From assembly GCA_937876495.1 (NCBI GenBank), contig CALEGL010000025.1, forward strand, positions 1-5,785: DNA of 5,785 nucleotides. Direction: 5' to 3'. Source of the stretch: an uncultured Bifidobacterium sp. Lineage in GTDB: Bacteria; Actinomycetota; Actinomycetes; Actinomycetales; Bifidobacteriaceae. Below the pieces are notes generated by a model. The model did no database searches and was not told where the DNA came from. It was given only the letters and a program-made list of their open reading frames with translations. Position 1 is the stretch's first letter. Every line of letters begins with the position of its first letter. The position numbers and the translations under genes are program-made. This document shows positions 5,380 through 5,785 of the stretch, piece by piece.

Positions 5380-5785
5380 CTACAGCACCACCGTCTCGGT
5401 GGGGATGACCGGATCGCCCTTCATCAGCGACAGCGCGGTGATGGGCAGCTCGGCGAGGGCCTTCGCGCGGTAGCCGTGGGCCGCCATGATGGCGTCATGA
5501 CCCTGGTAGCGCGGATCGGCCTCGCCATGGTCCATGTAGTCGACGAGCAGGTCCTTCCATCCCTCCTCGGGTCGGAAGGCGGCGAGCTTCTCCTCGGACC
5601 CGGAGATGACGTGCTCGGCGTCCGCGAGACTGTATTCGTAGGAGCGGAAGGCGAGCTTGCGTCCCGGCACCGTGGCCTTGTCCTTCGACTTCTTGGCGAC
5701 GGGCTGCATGCGCCCGTCCTTGCCTTCGCGCTCGGTGAGCTTGTACACCATCGCGCAGGTGGGGGCGCCCGTGGCCTGCTTCCGT
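5380..5785 (-). CDS. pncB: Nicotinate phosphoribosyltransferase, C-terminal 134 residues (5' end beyond window)
   Basis: NAD salvage enzyme that converts nicotinate and PRPP, with ATP hydrolysis, to nicotinate mononucleotide in the cytosol. The frame is open to the right edge, where translation adds KQATGAPTCA before MVYKLTEREG. The GAPTxxMVYKL stretch is a conserved late motif of the family. It is followed by PVAKKSKDKATVPGRK and an ending ALAELPITALSLMKGDPVIP that fits the conserved C-terminus of actinobacterial enzymes (parental ALxELPxxxxxLxxGxPxIP pattern). The stop is TAG at 5380-5382. The ATG at 5751 is internal and not the start. The phosphoribosyltransferase active site lies outside the window. 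The gene converges on the DUF3039 gene. Confidence 0.9.
   Translation of the reverse strand, partial: RKQATGAPTCAMVYKLTEREGKDGRMQPVAKKSKDKATVPGRKLAFRSYEYSLADAEHVISGSEEKLAAFRPEEGWKDLLVDYMDHGEADPRYQGHDAIMAAHGYRAKALAELPITALSLMKGDPVIPTETVVL

Noticed and set aside
1..5785. Mobile elements, tRNA/rRNA genes, CRISPR arrays, toxin-antitoxin or defence genes
   Set aside because: No transposase or integrase motifs, no long terminal repeats, no spaced identical repeats of CRISPR size, and no tRNA cloverleaf were seen on either strand.

Overview
This window is G+C-rich DNA from an actinobacterium, most likely a member of the Bifidobacteriaceae. Three things point there: a SepIVA/DivIVA-like coiled-coil gene, an actinobacterial DUF3039 gene, and the gene order coaD - sepIVA-like - yceD (DUF177) - rpmF - rnc, which is familiar from Streptomyces. 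Acetolactate synthase (ilvB) directly after rnc fits my memory of bifidobacteria. Species cannot be told from sequence reading alone.

All genes but one lie on the minus strand, so transcription reads right to left. From the right edge: the C-terminal end of a nicotinate phosphoribosyltransferase gene (pncB, minus, cut by the window edge) converges on a small plus-strand DUF3039 gene, with two hairpins in the 98-base gap. DUF3039 is divergent from coaD across a 182-base gap holding a GC-rich repeat and stem. coaD overlaps the SepIVA-like gene by 11 bases. An 87-base gap with a 10-base-phased repeat leads to yceD, and a 110-base gap leads to rpmF. That second gap contains the best promoter in the window (TGGACA-N17-TATCAT), overlapped by a dyad. 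A 265-base leader with another stem-loop and another 10-base-phased repeat precedes rnc. A perfect 13-bp stem follows rnc, and after a further leader with two weaker hairpins comes ilvB, which runs off the left edge.

Functionally this is a housekeeping block: coenzyme A synthesis (CoaD), NAD salvage (PncB), cell-envelope or septal growth (SepIVA-like), ribosome biogenesis (YceD, L32, RNase III) and branched-chain amino acid synthesis (IlvB). I see no mobile element, CRISPR array, tRNA, rRNA or defence system, and no convincing new multi-gene system. The less ordinary content lies in the intergenic regions (dyad on the rpmF promoter, rnc leader stem-loop, helically phased repeats), the uncharacterised DUF3039 protein, and low-complexity extensions on most of the housekeeping proteins.
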